64,000 nt of DNA from positions 1,302,001 through 1,366,000 of the forward strand of contig NZ_CP114286.1 in assembly GCF_027111275.1 (NCBI RefSeq), given 5' to 3'. This DNA comes from Flavobacterium luteolum (lineage in GTDB: Bacteria > Bacteroidota > Bacteroidia > Flavobacteriales > Flavobacteriaceae). The first letter of the stretch is position 1. Each line of letters begins with the position of its first letter. The translations under genes were made by a program, and so were the position numbers. The notes under the pieces are model-generated. The model was not told the origin of the DNA. It did no database searches and worked only from the letters and a program-made list of their open reading frames with translations. Of this stretch, positions 17,215 through 26,533 are shown one piece after another.

Positions 17215-18222
17215 TTACCATTTAATAATAGCGCTTGCCCAAGTAAATCCACTTCCGAAAGCTGCTAAAACTACAGTGTCTCCAGATTTGATTTTTCCCT
17301 GTTCCCAAGCCTCAGTCAAAGCAATCGGAATAGACGCTGCCGTTGTGTTTCCGTATTTCTGAATATTGTTGTGAACTTGGTCGTCTGTCAACTTAAATTT
17401 ATTCTGAATGAATTGAGAAATTCTCAAATTCGCCTGGTGCGGAATCAGCATATCAATATCTGAAACCTGAAGACCATTTGCTTCTAATCCTTCATTGATT
17501 ACTTCTGCAAAACGAACAACAGCATTTTTAAATACAAATTGTCCGTTCATATAAGGATAATAACTTTCGTCGTTTGGATCGTTATCTGCAATAATATCAG
17601 TTACCCAGCGAGCTCCCATTCCTGGTGCTTGTAATGCCAATTCTTCTGCATGCTCTCCTTCAGAGTGCAAATGCGTAGATAAAATTCCTTTTGTCAAATC
17701 TTCTTCACGGCTTAAAACTGCTGCTCCTGCTCCATCTCCGAAAATTACAGAAACTCCACGTCCACGAGTGGTCATATCTAATCCTGTAGAGTGAACCTCA
17801 GAACCAATAACCAAGATATTTTTATACATTCCAGTTTTAATGTATTGATCTGCAACAGATAATGCATAAACAAAACCAGAACATTGATTTCTAACATCTA
17901 ATGCTCCAACTGTCCTTAAACCTAAATCTCTTTGAACCAAAACTCCAGGTCCTGGAAAATAATAATCTGGACTTAATGTAGCAAAAACTACAAAATCAAT
18001 ATCTTCTTTGGCAACACCAGAACGTTCTATTGCAATTTTAGCTGCTTTTACTCCCATTGAAGTCGTAGTGTCTTCTCCACGAATGATGTGTCTTCTTTCC
18101 TGAATTCCAGTTCTTTCCTGAATCCATTCATCATTGGTATCCATTATCTTAGACAAATCATCGTTAGTCACTACATTGGAAGGAACATAATATCCTAAAC
18201 CAGCTATTTTTGAATGATACAT
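17215..18222 (-). CDS. fabH: beta-ketoacyl-ACP synthase III (FabH)
   Basis: Condenses a short acyl-CoA with malonyl-ACP to start fatty acid synthesis; branched starters are typical in this phylum. 335 residues with the complete Cys-His-Asn triad: C114 in NQCSGF, H262 in IPHQANLR and N292 in YGNTTAAS. The gene is flanked by a terminator and a divergent peptidase gene and is not beside rpmF or accBC, where FabH genes often sit in Bacteroidota, so it may be a second paralogue; the window cannot decide. Confidence 0.93.
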   Translation of the reverse strand: MYHSKIAGLGYYVPSNVVTNDDLSKIMDTNDEWIQERTGIQERRHIIRGEDTTTSMGVKAAKIAIERSGVAKEDIDFVVFATLSPDYYFPGPGVLVQRDLGLRTVGALDVRNQCSGFVYALSVADQYIKTGMYKNILVIGSEVHSTGLDMTTRGRGVSVIFGDGAGAAVLSREEDLTKGILSTHLHSEGEHAEELALQAPGMGARWVTDIIADNDPNDESYYPYMNGQFVFKNAVVRFAEVINEGLEANGLQVSDIDMLIPHQANLRISQFIQNKFKLTDDQVHNNIQKYGNTTAASIPIALTEAWEQGKIKSGDTVVLAAFGSGFTWASAIIKW

Positions 18223-18254
18223 ACTCTATTATTATTTATTAAAAAATTGGATTG

Positions 18255-18262
18255 CAAATTTA
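18255..18262 (-). promoter_or_regulatory. -7 element of fabH
   Basis: TAAATTTG on the minus strand, 32 bases before the fabH ATG. The nearest upstream TTG (18287-18289) is 24 bases away, slightly long. Confidence 0.4.
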
Positions 18263-18483
18263 CGCATACTTTAAAATATACGTACACAAAATACTATTTT
18301 TTTCGTTATTAGCAATTTAATATATTTTAATTCTAAAGTGACTTATGACCATTTACTTCTTGAAAAGACAATATTAAGACACAAACATTGAAAAAAATTA
18401 AAAATAAGGCCCAAGATGTAACAACATAAAAGTATTTTAGACAAACATTTTGAATACTATCACGAATCCATAAAATTTAAACT

Positions 18484-20895
18484 ATGAAATTAAAGGTTAC
18501 GCTGTTTTTATTTTTAAATATAAGCTTTTTCTCTTTTGCTCAAGAGAATCTAACTTATCAAAAACCTTCTAAATCCATTTTAGATTTGGCAGATTATCAA
18601 AGAGCGCCTTCTGTGTCTATGGATACAAAAAAAGAAAACATGCTCTTGATGTATCGCAATACTTATAAAACGCTCGATGATCTCAATCAAGACGAAGTTC
18701 GTTTAGCAGGTTTAAGAATTAATCCTGTTACTAATATTTCAAGCACTGTAACCTACCTAAACAATCTAAAACTAAGAAAAATAAGCGGAAAGGAAGAAAT
18801 TCAGGTTAAAGGACTACCTGAAAATCCAAAAATAACAAACATTCTTTGGTCGCCAAACGACAAAAAAATCTTATTCTCTCATACTACAAATTCTGGCGTT
18901 GAACTTTGGGTTTTGGATGTCGCAACAGCACAAGCAACAAAACTTACAGAGGCTAGAGTAAATGCAAATCTAGGAAATCCGTTTAGCTGGTTTTTGGACA
19001 GTGAAACTATATTAGTGAAAATGCTTCCTAAAAACAGACAGCCGCTTTTAGACTCTAAAAAGGATCTGCCTACTGGGCCGATTATTTCGAATACCTCAGG
19101 AGAGAAATCGCAAAACAGAACGTATCCTGATATGTTGAAAAACAAAAATGACGAAGCTAATTTTGAAAACTGCATAACTTCTGAATTATACAAAGTAAAA
19201 CTAAATGGTGACGCAGTTTTGTACAAAGATGCTGCTATGTTTGCAGGAGAAAGAATCTCGCCAGATGGCAATTACATTATGCTTACTACCATTCAAAAAC
19301 CATTTTCTTATGTAGTTCCATTGAATAGATTTCCATTCAAAACTGTTGTTTATGATTTAAGCGGAAGAGAAATTAAAACGGTAAATGAAGTTCCTTTAAA
19401 TGAAATTATGCCAAAAGGTTTTATGGCTGTTCGAAAAGGAAAAAGAGAAATGGCTTGGAGAAACGACAAACCTGCAACATTATCTTATGTTGTAGCTTTA
19501 GATGAAGGAGATCCTGCTAACAAAGTTAATTTTAGAGATGAAGTTTTTCTTTGGGATGCGCCTTTCGACAAAGAAGCATCTTCATTAGCAAAAACACCAC
19601 AGCGTTTCAGTGATATTACTTGGGGGAATGACAATTTAGCGGTTCTTTCAGAAGAATGGTACGATACGAGAAACACCAAAACGTTTTTAATAAATCCATC
19701 AAATCCAAGTCAGCAGCCAAAATTGATTACAGATAGAAATTCTCAGGATGTTTATTCAGATCCTGGAGTTTTCGAAACAAGAAAAAATGCCTATAATAAA
19801 TATGTTTTAGCTGTCGAAAAAAACAACTTGTATAGAATTGGCGAAGGTTACACCAAAGATGGACAATTTCCTTTTGTTGACGAATTCAATCTGGAAACTT
19901 TAAAATCAAAACGTATTTATACTTCTCCATATAAAGATAAAAAAGAGGATATTTTAGAAATTGAAGATTTTAAGTCTGGAAAAGTCTTAGTTCAAATTCA
20001 GTCAAAAAGTGAATATCCGAATTATTTTTTCAGAAATATAAAAAAACAAAACAGCCTAACACAAGTTACTGATTTCAAAAATCCATTTGAAAGCATTAAA
20101 AACGTTAGTAAAGAAGTTATTAAATACAAACGTAAAGACGGATTGGAACTTTCGGGAACTTTATATCTCCCTGCCGGTTATGATAAAACTAAAAAAGAAA
20201 AACTGCCGCTATTAATTTGGGCATATCCTGCAGAATATAAAGATCGAAACAGCGCTTCGCAATCGACTCAAAATTCGAACGAATTTACATTCCCGTATTA
20301 TGGATCGTTTGTATATTGGGTTACAAAAGGATATGTTGTTTTAGACGATGCTGCCTTTCCAATTATTGGTGAAGGAACTACAGAACCAAACGACAACTTC
20401 ATTTCGCAATTAGTAGACAATGCGGAGGCGGCGATTGACGCGGTTGATGCTTTAGGCTATATTAACCGTAAAAAAGTTGCTGTTGGAGGCCACTCTTACG
20501 GAGCATTTATGACAGCAAATTTATTGACACATTCTGATCTTTTTGCTTGCGGAATTGCAAGAAGCGGTGCTTACAACAGAACTCTAACACCATTCGGATT
20601 CCAGTCTGAACAAAGAAATTACTGGGAAGCTCCAGAAGTTTACAATGCAATGTCTCCATTTATGAATGCAGAAAAAATGAAAACTCCAATTTTATTGGTT
20701 CACGGAGAAGCAGACAACAATCCTGGAACTTTTACTTTGCAGACAGAACGTTACTTTCAAGCATTAAAAGGTTTAGGAGCGCCTGCAAGAATGGTTATTC
20801 TACCAAAAGAATCTCACAGTTATGTAGCTAAAGAAAATATTCTTCATTTGCTTTGGGAACAAGATCAATTTTTAGAAAAATATCTGAAAAACTAA
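18484..20895 (+). CDS. exported S9-family serine peptidase, glutamyl-endopeptidase-like
   Basis: 803 residues: signal peptide (1-19, ending SFAQ), an N-terminal beta-propeller (about 30-520) and a C-terminal alpha/beta-hydrolase. The triad is S671 in GGHSYGAF, D744 in HGEADNNPG and H778 in KESHSYV. The stretch around the nucleophile (NLLTHSDLFACGIARSGAYN and RTLTPFGFQ) resembles the plant chloroplast glutamyl endopeptidase subgroup (S9D) more than dipeptidyl peptidase IV. Expected to trim peptides in the periplasm. Substrate preference is inferred from resemblance only. Confidence 0.87.
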   Translation: MKLKVTLFLFLNISFFSFAQENLTYQKPSKSILDLADYQRAPSVSMDTKKENMLLMYRNTYKTLDDLNQDEVRLAGLRINPVTNISSTVTYLNNLKLRKISGKEEIQVKGLPENPKITNILWSPNDKKILFSHTTNSGVELWVLDVATAQATKLTEARVNANLGNPFSWFLDSETILVKMLPKNRQPLLDSKKDLPTGPIISNTSGEKSQNRTYPDMLKNKNDEANFENCITSELYKVKLNGDAVLYKDAAMFAGERISPDGNYIMLTTIQKPFSYVVPLNRFPFKTVVYDLSGREIKTVNEVPLNEIMPKGFMAVRKGKREMAWRNDKPATLSYVVALDEGDPANKVNFRDEVFLWDAPFDKEASSLAKTPQRFSDITWGNDNLAVLSEEWYDTRNTKTFLINPSNPSQQPKLITDRNSQDVYSDPGVFETRKNAYNKYVLAVEKNNLYRIGEGYTKDGQFPFVDEFNLETLKSKRIYTSPYKDKKEDILEIEDFKSGKVLVQIQSKSEYPNYFFRNIKKQNSLTQVTDFKNPFESIKNVSKEVIKYKRKDGLELSGTLYLPAGYDKTKKEKLPLLIWAYPAEYKDRNSASQSTQNSNEFTFPYYGSFVYWVTKGYVVLDDAAFPIIGEGTTEPNDNFISQLVDNAEAAIDAVDALGYINRKKVAVGGHSYGAFMTANLLTHSDLFACGIARSGAYNRTLTPFGFQSEQRNYWEAPEVYNAMSPFMNAEKMKTPILLVHGEADNNPGTFTLQTERYFQALKGLGAPARMVILPKESHSYVAKENILHLLWEQDQFLEKYLKN

Positions 20896-20918
20896 ATTCA
20901 TAATTTGATTCCAAAAGT

Positions 20919-20951
20919 AAACCCGACAGATTTTTAAAACCTGTCGGGTTT
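20919..20951. terminator. terminator of the S9 peptidase gene
   Basis: 11-bp stem AAACCCGACAG / CTGTCGGGTTT followed by TATTATTTT on the plus strand. It may also stop the convergent ABC gene. Confidence 0.75.
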
Positions 20952-20967
20952 ATTATTTTAACAATTA

Positions 20968-20997
20968 GAAATTATCTAATTTTCTAATTGACACATT
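20968..20997 (+). repeat. AT-rich dispersed repeat, copy 1
   Basis: A 30-base word that recurs, inverted and with two differences, at 49288-49317, and partially at 49488-49508. Core AAATTATCTAATT then ATTGACACATT. Located between convergent genes. Confidence 0.6.
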
Positions 20998-21003
20998 CCT
21001 TAA

Positions 21004-21954
21004 TTATAAATAATTTAATGCCAGAAAAACTTCCTGTTCGAGCGGTAAATCTATTTCGCTTTCAAAGAAAATCAGCTGTCTTTTATAAACAGTTTCAATT
21101 AAATAGTGGCTTCCTCTAAAATAAGTTCTTCTAATTTTTACCATTAATTTTGATTCCGAAACCATTTTAAACTGATGCGGATAAACTAACGTTTTATGAT
21201 TTTCATCTTCATAAGAAAGTAATAAATGAGTCGGAATTTCATTTACTTCACCAAACAAAGAAGCGACATATTTAATTTGCGGATCTTCATATATTTTTGC
21301 TGGATCATCTTTTACCAAGACTTCTCCATTTCGCATCACGATTGCCTGATCTGCAAAAGACAAAGCATCGGTACTATCGTGAGTTGCAATAATACAAGTG
21401 ATTCCTTTTTGCTTTAGGTAACGAAATAAATTACGGCGCAATGCATTTTTTCTAAAAGCATCAATCTGGCTAAATGGCTCATCTAGTAAAATTACTTCTG
21501 GTTCTAAAGCCAAAACTCTTACCAAAGCGACTCTCTGCTGCTGTCCTCCACTTAAGAATTTTGTCTTTACATTAGAAAACTGATCCATTTCTACCATCTC
21601 TAATAATTCCTGAACACGAAGTTTTTTCATGTTTGCAAAACCATTGGATAGAAATTTACCAACATTTTCTGCAACTGTTTCGTAAGGAGACAAATCAAAA
21701 TCCTGCGCCAGATATTTCATATAAGGCATTCCTGGAATCAAATTAAACTTTGGTCCCAAAACTGGTTTATCTCCATAAAAAATCTTTCCCTCGTTTAGAT
21801 CGTAAAGTCCATATATAAGTTTGAGTAGCGTACTTTTTCCGCAGCCACTCTCACCAATAATGGCTATGTTCTGACCTTTTTCAATAGAAAAAGAGATGTT
21901 TTTGATAACAGGGTTTTCGGTGTACGAAAAAGATATATTTTGTATGTCGAGCAT
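21004..21954 (-). CDS. lone ABC transporter ATP-binding protein
   Basis: 316 residues. Walker A GESGCGKSTLLKL, Q-loop region, signature LSGGQQQRVALVR, Walker B VILLDEPF and the switch histidine in ATHDSTDAL are all present, so it should hydrolyse ATP. The C-terminal 90 residues (after VASLFGEVNEIP) look like a TOBE-type regulatory domain, as in importer ATPases of the CysA/PotA kind. No permease or binding-protein gene is adjacent, so the transported substrate is unknown. It has a well-formed promoter of its own. Confidence 0.88.
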   Translation of the reverse strand: MLDIQNISFSYTENPVIKNISFSIEKGQNIAIIGESGCGKSTLLKLIYGLYDLNEGKIFYGDKPVLGPKFNLIPGMPYMKYLAQDFDLSPYETVAENVGKFLSNGFANMKKLRVQELLEMVEMDQFSNVKTKFLSGGQQQRVALVRVLALEPEVILLDEPFSQIDAFRKNALRRNLFRYLKQKGITCIIATHDSTDALSFADQAIVMRNGEVLVKDDPAKIYEDPQIKYVASLFGEVNEIPTHLLLSYEDENHKTLVYPHQFKMVSESKLMVKIRRTYFRGSHYLIETVYKRQLIFFESEIDLPLEQEVFLALNYL

Positions 21955-21973
21955 GAGTTGTAATATGAGACGT

Positions 21974-22004
21974 CAAATTTACAATGTTTAATTTCTAAAG
22001 TCAA
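21974..22004 (-). promoter_or_regulatory. promoter of the lone ABC ATPase gene
   Basis: TTG (22002-22004) and TAAATTTG (21974-21981) on the minus strand with 20 bases between, 19 bases before the ATG. Confidence 0.6.
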
Positions 22005-22133
22005 AAAAAAGCTGCTTCAATTATGAAACTCTTCGTTAGTAAGTTTATTGTAAGAAAAATTATTAAAAATTAACACTATAATTTCATCTGTAATCTTTTT
22101 TTTACTTTATTTGTTTGAAATTAATAATAACCT

Positions 22134-22979
22134 ATGAAAAAATTGCTCCCTTTAATAATATTGCTTTTTACATCATATAGAATTGAGGCAGCGTGGTTTA
22201 CTTCTATGGAAGATGCCCAAAAGGAGGCTTTAAGCACACACAAACTGATACTTGTAGATTTTACTGCAAAATGGTGTGGTCCTTGCAAGCAAATGGATTT
22301 AAATGCTTGGAATGATGTCCAGATTCAAACAATTCTTGAAGATTTTGTAACCTTAAAAATAGATGTCGATGTGAATGGGGACATTGCTTTTAAATACCAG
22401 ATTAGACTTCTTCCCAGTATATTTATTATTGATCCTAACGGAAAAATTATTCATCAATTTACAGGTTATCAAACTGCCTCTGATTTAAAAAGAGAATTAA
22501 TACAATATAGTTTATCTACAGAATATTTAGCCACAGAATTAATTGGTTTCTACCAAAATCAAAAATACAATACAGCTATTCGGATAGCACAGAAATATTA
22601 CAATTATTCTCTATTAGTAAATAAAAATATTAAAGGAAGAATAGTTCGTGTTGCTAGTGAATATTTAAAAGATGCTAAAGATGAATTAAAGAAAAGTGAC
22701 GAAAACTATTTGCAAAAGAAACAAAAACTTGAACTTTTCGTCCTTTACGAATTAGCATATCGCTTTGATTTTGAAAAGCTAAACAAAAAAATCTCAGCAA
22801 TTAAAGCAGAAGAAATTAACGAATTGAATGATTATCAATATTGGTTTTTAAAGTATTTAGCTATTAAGAGCAATTCCGAAGAGGCAGTTGTAGTAGAAAA
22901 ATTTCTAAGAGAAAATGATTTAGAAAATGTCCTTGAAAACTGCAATCAACTTTATGCTTTTTATGAAAAATCAAAATAA
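22134..22979 (+). CDS. exported thioredoxin-family protein
   Basis: 281 residues: a signal peptide (1-19, ending EAA), a thioredoxin domain (about 22-130) with the redox motif KWCGPCKQM (C48, C51) and the cis-proline segment RLLPSIFII, and then about 150 mostly helical residues rich in K and E. The short domain resembles thiol:disulfide proteins that reduce or isomerise disulfides in the periplasm. The helical tail has no recognised family and may bind a partner. It is probably monocistronic. Confidence 0.85.
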   Translation: MKKLLPLIILLFTSYRIEAAWFTSMEDAQKEALSTHKLILVDFTAKWCGPCKQMDLNAWNDVQIQTILEDFVTLKIDVDVNGDIAFKYQIRLLPSIFIIDPNGKIIHQFTGYQTASDLKRELIQYSLSTEYLATELIGFYQNQKYNTAIRIAQKYYNYSLLVNKNIKGRIVRVASEYLKDAKDELKKSDENYLQKKQKLELFVLYELAYRFDFEKLNKKISAIKAEEINELNDYQYWFLKYLAIKSNSEEAVVVEKFLRENDLENVLENCNQLYAFYEKSK

Positions 22980-22993
22980 AAGAATCATTAACA

Positions 22994-23028
22994 AAAAAAA
23001 AGCTGTTTCATAAATGAAGCAGCTTTTT
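22994..23028. terminator. bidirectional terminator
   Basis: AAAAAAAGCTG-TTTCA pairs with TGAAGCAGCTTTTTTT around a 4-base loop (one G-T pair). It lies between the convergent thioredoxin and OmpA-family genes and has T runs on both strands. Confidence 0.85.
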
Positions 23029-23051
23029 TTATATTTTATTTTATTGTGAAA

Positions 23052-23747
23052 TTATTTTCCAGCTTCCGCTTTAGCGTCATTTACCATTTTGTCGTTTGCT
23101 GTAATAGAGAATTCAACACGACGGTTTTGCGCTCTTCCTTCTGGAGTATCATTTGTTGCAATTGGATCTGCAATTCCTAAACCTGAAGTTTTGAAACGGC
23201 TTGCTTTTAATCCTTTAGCAACTAAATAAGCTTGAACAGACGCAGCTCTTTGTCCTGAAAGTGTCAAATTATATTCTGGTTTTCCTGTATTGTCAGTATA
23301 ACCAAAAATTTCAATATTAGTATCTCCATACTCAGTGAATACAGGAATCAATTTATCTAAATTAGCTTTTGCCTGAGTAGTCAAAGATGATTTATTAGTA
23401 TCAAAACGAACTGCATTTTCGTTCAAAGTCAAGTGAATACCTTCACCAACTCTTTCAACATCAGCACCAGGAAGCGCCTGATCGATTTCACGAGCTTGTT
23501 TATCCATTTTATTACCAATCAAAGCTCCAGTTCCACCTCCAACAGCAGCTCCAATTACAGCTCCTAATGCAGCGTTACCGCCTCGACCAATATTATTTCC
23601 TAAAATACCACCAATAACACCACCTGCGACAGCACCAATCCCTGCTCCTTTTTGCGTGTTATTTGCATTTTTTACTGAATCGCAACTTGTAAAAAAGCTA
23701 GCTAATACCAATAAACTGCTTAAACCTAAAACCTTTATCTTTCTCAT
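23052..23747 (-). CDS. OmpA-family lipoprotein with glycine-zipper segment
   Basis: 231 residues. Lipobox FTSC (Cys22), then a glycine-rich zipper (about 34-82; GAGIGAVAGGVIGGILG and similar) and an OmpA C-like domain (about 105-215) with the peptidoglycan-binding residues in IEIFGYTDNTG and the signature NLTLSGQRAASV ... RAQNRRVEF. It resembles YiaD-type lipoproteins that link the outer membrane to peptidoglycan. It is 19 bases downstream of a lipocalin-like lipoprotein gene and probably shares its mRNA. Confidence 0.92.
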   Translation of the reverse strand: MRKIKVLGLSSLLVLASFFTSCDSVKNANNTQKGAGIGAVAGGVIGGILGNNIGRGGNAALGAVIGAAVGGGTGALIGNKMDKQAREIDQALPGADVERVGEGIHLTLNENAVRFDTNKSSLTTQAKANLDKLIPVFTEYGDTNIEIFGYTDNTGKPEYNLTLSGQRAASVQAYLVAKGLKASRFKTSGLGIADPIATNDTPEGRAQNRRVEFSITANDKMVNDAKAEAGK

Positions 23748-23766
23748 TTTTTATACCTTTAAAATA

Positions 23767-24273
23767 TTAATTAGCTCTTTGAAATTGGTAAGTCACATCT
23801 TTTACTTGACCTCCAACATTTATATTATCTACTAACTGAAATGAACTTTCAGTCACCCCAGCAACTTTTAGTAAATATCCATCTCTTACTTTTTTCGCTT
23901 TTTCACCTGCGTTAAGAATTTTAAGCACAAACAAACCTTGGCTGTTTATACTCCATACAATTGGAGAAGAAAATCCAGTACAACTTGGTGATGTTAAAGC
24001 CATATTTCCTTTATTATTATTAGAAATAAAACTCCAAGTACTTCCAATGAAACATTTAGAATCGGCAAGATCAAAAGAATTTACTTTGATATAATCTGAA
24101 CCTGGATAAGATACGTTAGTTAGAACCCAATTCCCTTTTAGAGCTACCTGAGTTTTCTTGTCAAGTTTAGTTGAAAGCGTAGTAGCCTCAGAAGATGAAG
24201 CTGCAGTGGACGAAGATGATTTACACGCAAAAAACAGAGCGGCAATCATACACATTAAAATACTCTTCTTCAT
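23767..24273 (-). CDS. lipocalin-like lipoprotein
   Basis: 168 residues if started at the second ATG (24271-24273), which gives a standard lipoprotein signal MKKSILMCMIAALFFAC; an ATG nine bases upstream (24282) would add only MYK. After a Ser/Ala-rich linker comes a domain starting LKGNWVLTNVSYPGS, the pattern of lipocalin-like proteins in this phylum. No ligand can be predicted. First gene of a probable two-gene unit with the OmpA-family lipoprotein. Confidence 0.8.
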   Translation of the reverse strand: MKKSILMCMIAALFFACKSSSSTAASSSEATTLSTKLDKKTQVALKGNWVLTNVSYPGSDYIKVNSFDLADSKCFIGSTWSFISNNNKGNMALTSPSCTGFSSPIVWSINSQGLFVLKILNAGEKAKKVRDGYLLKVAGVTESSFQLVDNINVGGQVKDVTYQFQRAN

Positions 24274-24325
24274 TTTGTACAATTTTTTTAGATTAATATT
24301 TGTCTTTTTAACAATTATTGTACCA

Positions 24326-24333
24326 CAAATATA
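24326..24333 (-). promoter_or_regulatory. -7 element for the lipocalin/OmpA lipoprotein unit
   Basis: TATATTTG on the minus strand, 52 bases before the chosen start. No TTG at the usual distance. Confidence 0.4.
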
Positions 24334-24475
24334 CGATTCGTTCAGTTATTTTTTGTTTTACAATCCATTTATTTTCTTTCAAAATTAACATTTGCGACAT
24401 TTTGTCACCCAAAAAACAATTGGTATTCTATTTGAACAAATGAAAATCATCAAATTAAATCAAAAATTAAAAAAT

Positions 24476-26356
24476 ATGGCAACAGGTAAAATTAATGTTT
24501 CAGTAGAAAACATTTTTCCCTTAATTAAAAAGTTCTTATACAGCGACCACGAAATTTTCTTACGCGAGCTTGTTTCTAATGGTACTGATGCTACTTTAAA
24601 ATTAAAACACCTTATCAGCATTGGTGAAGCTAAAGTTGAATACGGAAACCCGATTATCGAAGTAAAAGTGGATAAAGAAGGAAAAAAAATCCACATTATC
24701 GATCAAGGTTTAGGTATGACTGCTGATGAAGTCGAAAAATATATTAATCAAGTAGCTTTTTCTGGCGCTGAAGAATTCTTAGACAAATACAAAGATTCTG
24801 CTAAAGATTCTGGTATTATCGGACATTTTGGTCTTGGTTTCTATTCTGCTTTTATGGTAGCTGAAAAAGTTGAAATCATTACAAAATCATACAAAGATGA
24901 GCCAGCTGCACACTGGACATGTGACGGAAGTCCTGAATTCACTCTAGAACCAGCTGACAAAACTTCACGCGGAACAGAAATCATTCTTCATATTGCAGAA
25001 GATTCTTTGGAATTCTTAGACGATTCTAAAATCAGCGGCTTATTAAACAAATACAATAAATTCATGCCTATTCCGATTAAATTCGGAACAAGAACTGAAA
25101 CGCTTCCAAAACCAGAAGATGCTCCAGAAGATTATGTGAATGAAACTGTTGAAATTGACAACATCATCAACAACCCAAATCCAGCTTGGACAAAACAGCC
25201 TTCTGAATTAACTGATGAAGATTACAAAAACTTCTACAGAGAATTGTATCCAATGCAGTTTGAAGATCCGTTGTTTAACATTCATTTAAATGTAGATTAT
25301 CCGTTTAACTTAACTGGTATTTTGTACTTCCCGAAATTAGGAAGCGACATGCAGATCCAGAAAGACAAAATTCAGCTGTACCAAAACCAAGTTTACGTTA
25401 CAGATAACGTAGAAGGAATTGTACCTGAATTCTTGACGATGTTAAAAGGTGTAATCGATTCTCCAGATATTCCATTAAACGTTTCTCGTTCTGGTTTACA
25501 GGCTGACGGTGCGGTTAAGAAAATTTCGAACTACATTACTCGTAAAGTAGCCGATAAATTGAAAGCTTTATTCAATGAAAACCGTGCTGATTTTGAAGCA
25601 AAATGGAATGATATTAAAATCGTTTTAGAATACGGAATGCTTTCTGAAGATAAGTTCTACGAAAAAGCGGGCGCATTTGTTTTGTATCCAACTGTAGACG
25701 ATAAATATTTTACTTTAGAAGAATTAAAAGAAAAACTAAAAGAGAACCAAACTGATAAAGATGGTAAACTTGTAGTTCTTTATGCTGGAAACAAAGATGC
25801 ACAGCACTCTTATATTGAAGCGGCGAAAGACAAAGGATACGAAGTATTGCTTTTAGATTCTCCGATTATTTCGCATTTGATTCAAAAAATTGAAAACGAC
25901 AATAAAGATGTAACTTTTGTTCGTGTAGATTCTGACCATATTGATAACTTAATCAAAAAAGAAGAAAATACGATTTCAAAATTATCTGATGACGAAAAAG
26001 CAGCTTTAAAAACTTCATTAGAAGCATATATTCCAAAAGCATACAGCGTTCAGCTAGAAGCTATGGATTCTAAGGCTGCTCCTTTCATTATAACGCAACC
26101 AGAATTTATGCGAAGAATGAAAGAAATGAGCCAGACAGGCGGCGGAATGTTCGGAATGGGCAATATGCCAGAAATGTACAATCTGGTTGTAAACACCAAT
26201 TCTGATTTGGCTTCAAGCATCTTAAATACAGAAGACAAAACGCACCAAGAGCATTTGGTTAAACAAGCATTAGATTTAGCTAAATTGTCTCAAAACCTTT
26301 TAAAAGGTGAAGCGCTTACTGCTTTCGTAAAAAGAAGTTTTGAAATGATTAAATGA
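24476..26356 (+). CDS. htpG: chaperone HtpG (Hsp90)
   Basis: ATP-dependent cytoplasmic chaperone. The start at 24476 gives MATGKINVSVENIFPLIK and 626 residues, the family length; an in-frame ATG at 24392 would add 28 residues unlike any HtpG N-terminus. The N-terminal ATPase has FLRELVSNGTDA, DQGLGMT, and GHFGLGFYSAFMVA; the middle domain has LNVSRSGLQ; the C-terminal domain follows. A Met/Gly-rich stretch near residue 555 (GGGMFGMGNMPEM) lies in the dimerisation region. A strong terminator follows. Confidence 0.96.
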   Translation: MATGKINVSVENIFPLIKKFLYSDHEIFLRELVSNGTDATLKLKHLISIGEAKVEYGNPIIEVKVDKEGKKIHIIDQGLGMTADEVEKYINQVAFSGAEEFLDKYKDSAKDSGIIGHFGLGFYSAFMVAEKVEIITKSYKDEPAAHWTCDGSPEFTLEPADKTSRGTEIILHIAEDSLEFLDDSKISGLLNKYNKFMPIPIKFGTRTETLPKPEDAPEDYVNETVEIDNIINNPNPAWTKQPSELTDEDYKNFYRELYPMQFEDPLFNIHLNVDYPFNLTGILYFPKLGSDMQIQKDKIQLYQNQVYVTDNVEGIVPEFLTMLKGVIDSPDIPLNVSRSGLQADGAVKKISNYITRKVADKLKALFNENRADFEAKWNDIKIVLEYGMLSEDKFYEKAGAFVLYPTVDDKYFTLEELKEKLKENQTDKDGKLVVLYAGNKDAQHSYIEAAKDKGYEVLLLDSPIISHLIQKIENDNKDVTFVRVDSDHIDNLIKKEENTISKLSDDEKAALKTSLEAYIPKAYSVQLEAMDSKAAPFIITQPEFMRRMKEMSQTGGGMFGMGNMPEMYNLVVNTNSDLASSILNTEDKTHQEHLVKQALDLAKLSQNLLKGEALTAFVKRSFEMIK

Positions 26357-26378
26357 TCATTCGAAAATAAATATTTCC

Positions 26379-26410
26379 AAAATCCTGCAAATTAAGTTTT
26401 GCAGGATTTT
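26379..26410 (+). terminator. terminator of htpG
   Basis: Stem AAAATCCTGCAAA / TTTTGCAGGATTTT followed by a further T run, starting 22 bases past the stop. Confidence 0.88.
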
Positions 26411-26458
26411 TTTTTGCCCTAAAATCACCCTTGAAAAAAGGGCTATTCTCCCCTTTTC

Positions 26459-26484
26459 TTGCAAAACATGATTGCATAATTTTG
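26459..26484 (+). promoter_or_regulatory. promoter of the patatin gene
   Basis: TTG (26459-26461) and TAATTTTG (26477-26484) with 15 bases between, slightly short. The ATG is 49 bases downstream. Confidence 0.4.
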
Positions 26485-26533
26485 AAAGTCAATAAATTAA
26501 AACCAAAACAACAAATCTAAAATTCTAGAAATC

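Noticed and set aside
24392..24475. Longer N-terminus for htpG
   Set aside because: The added 28 residues do not fit the family; MATGKINVS at 24476 does.
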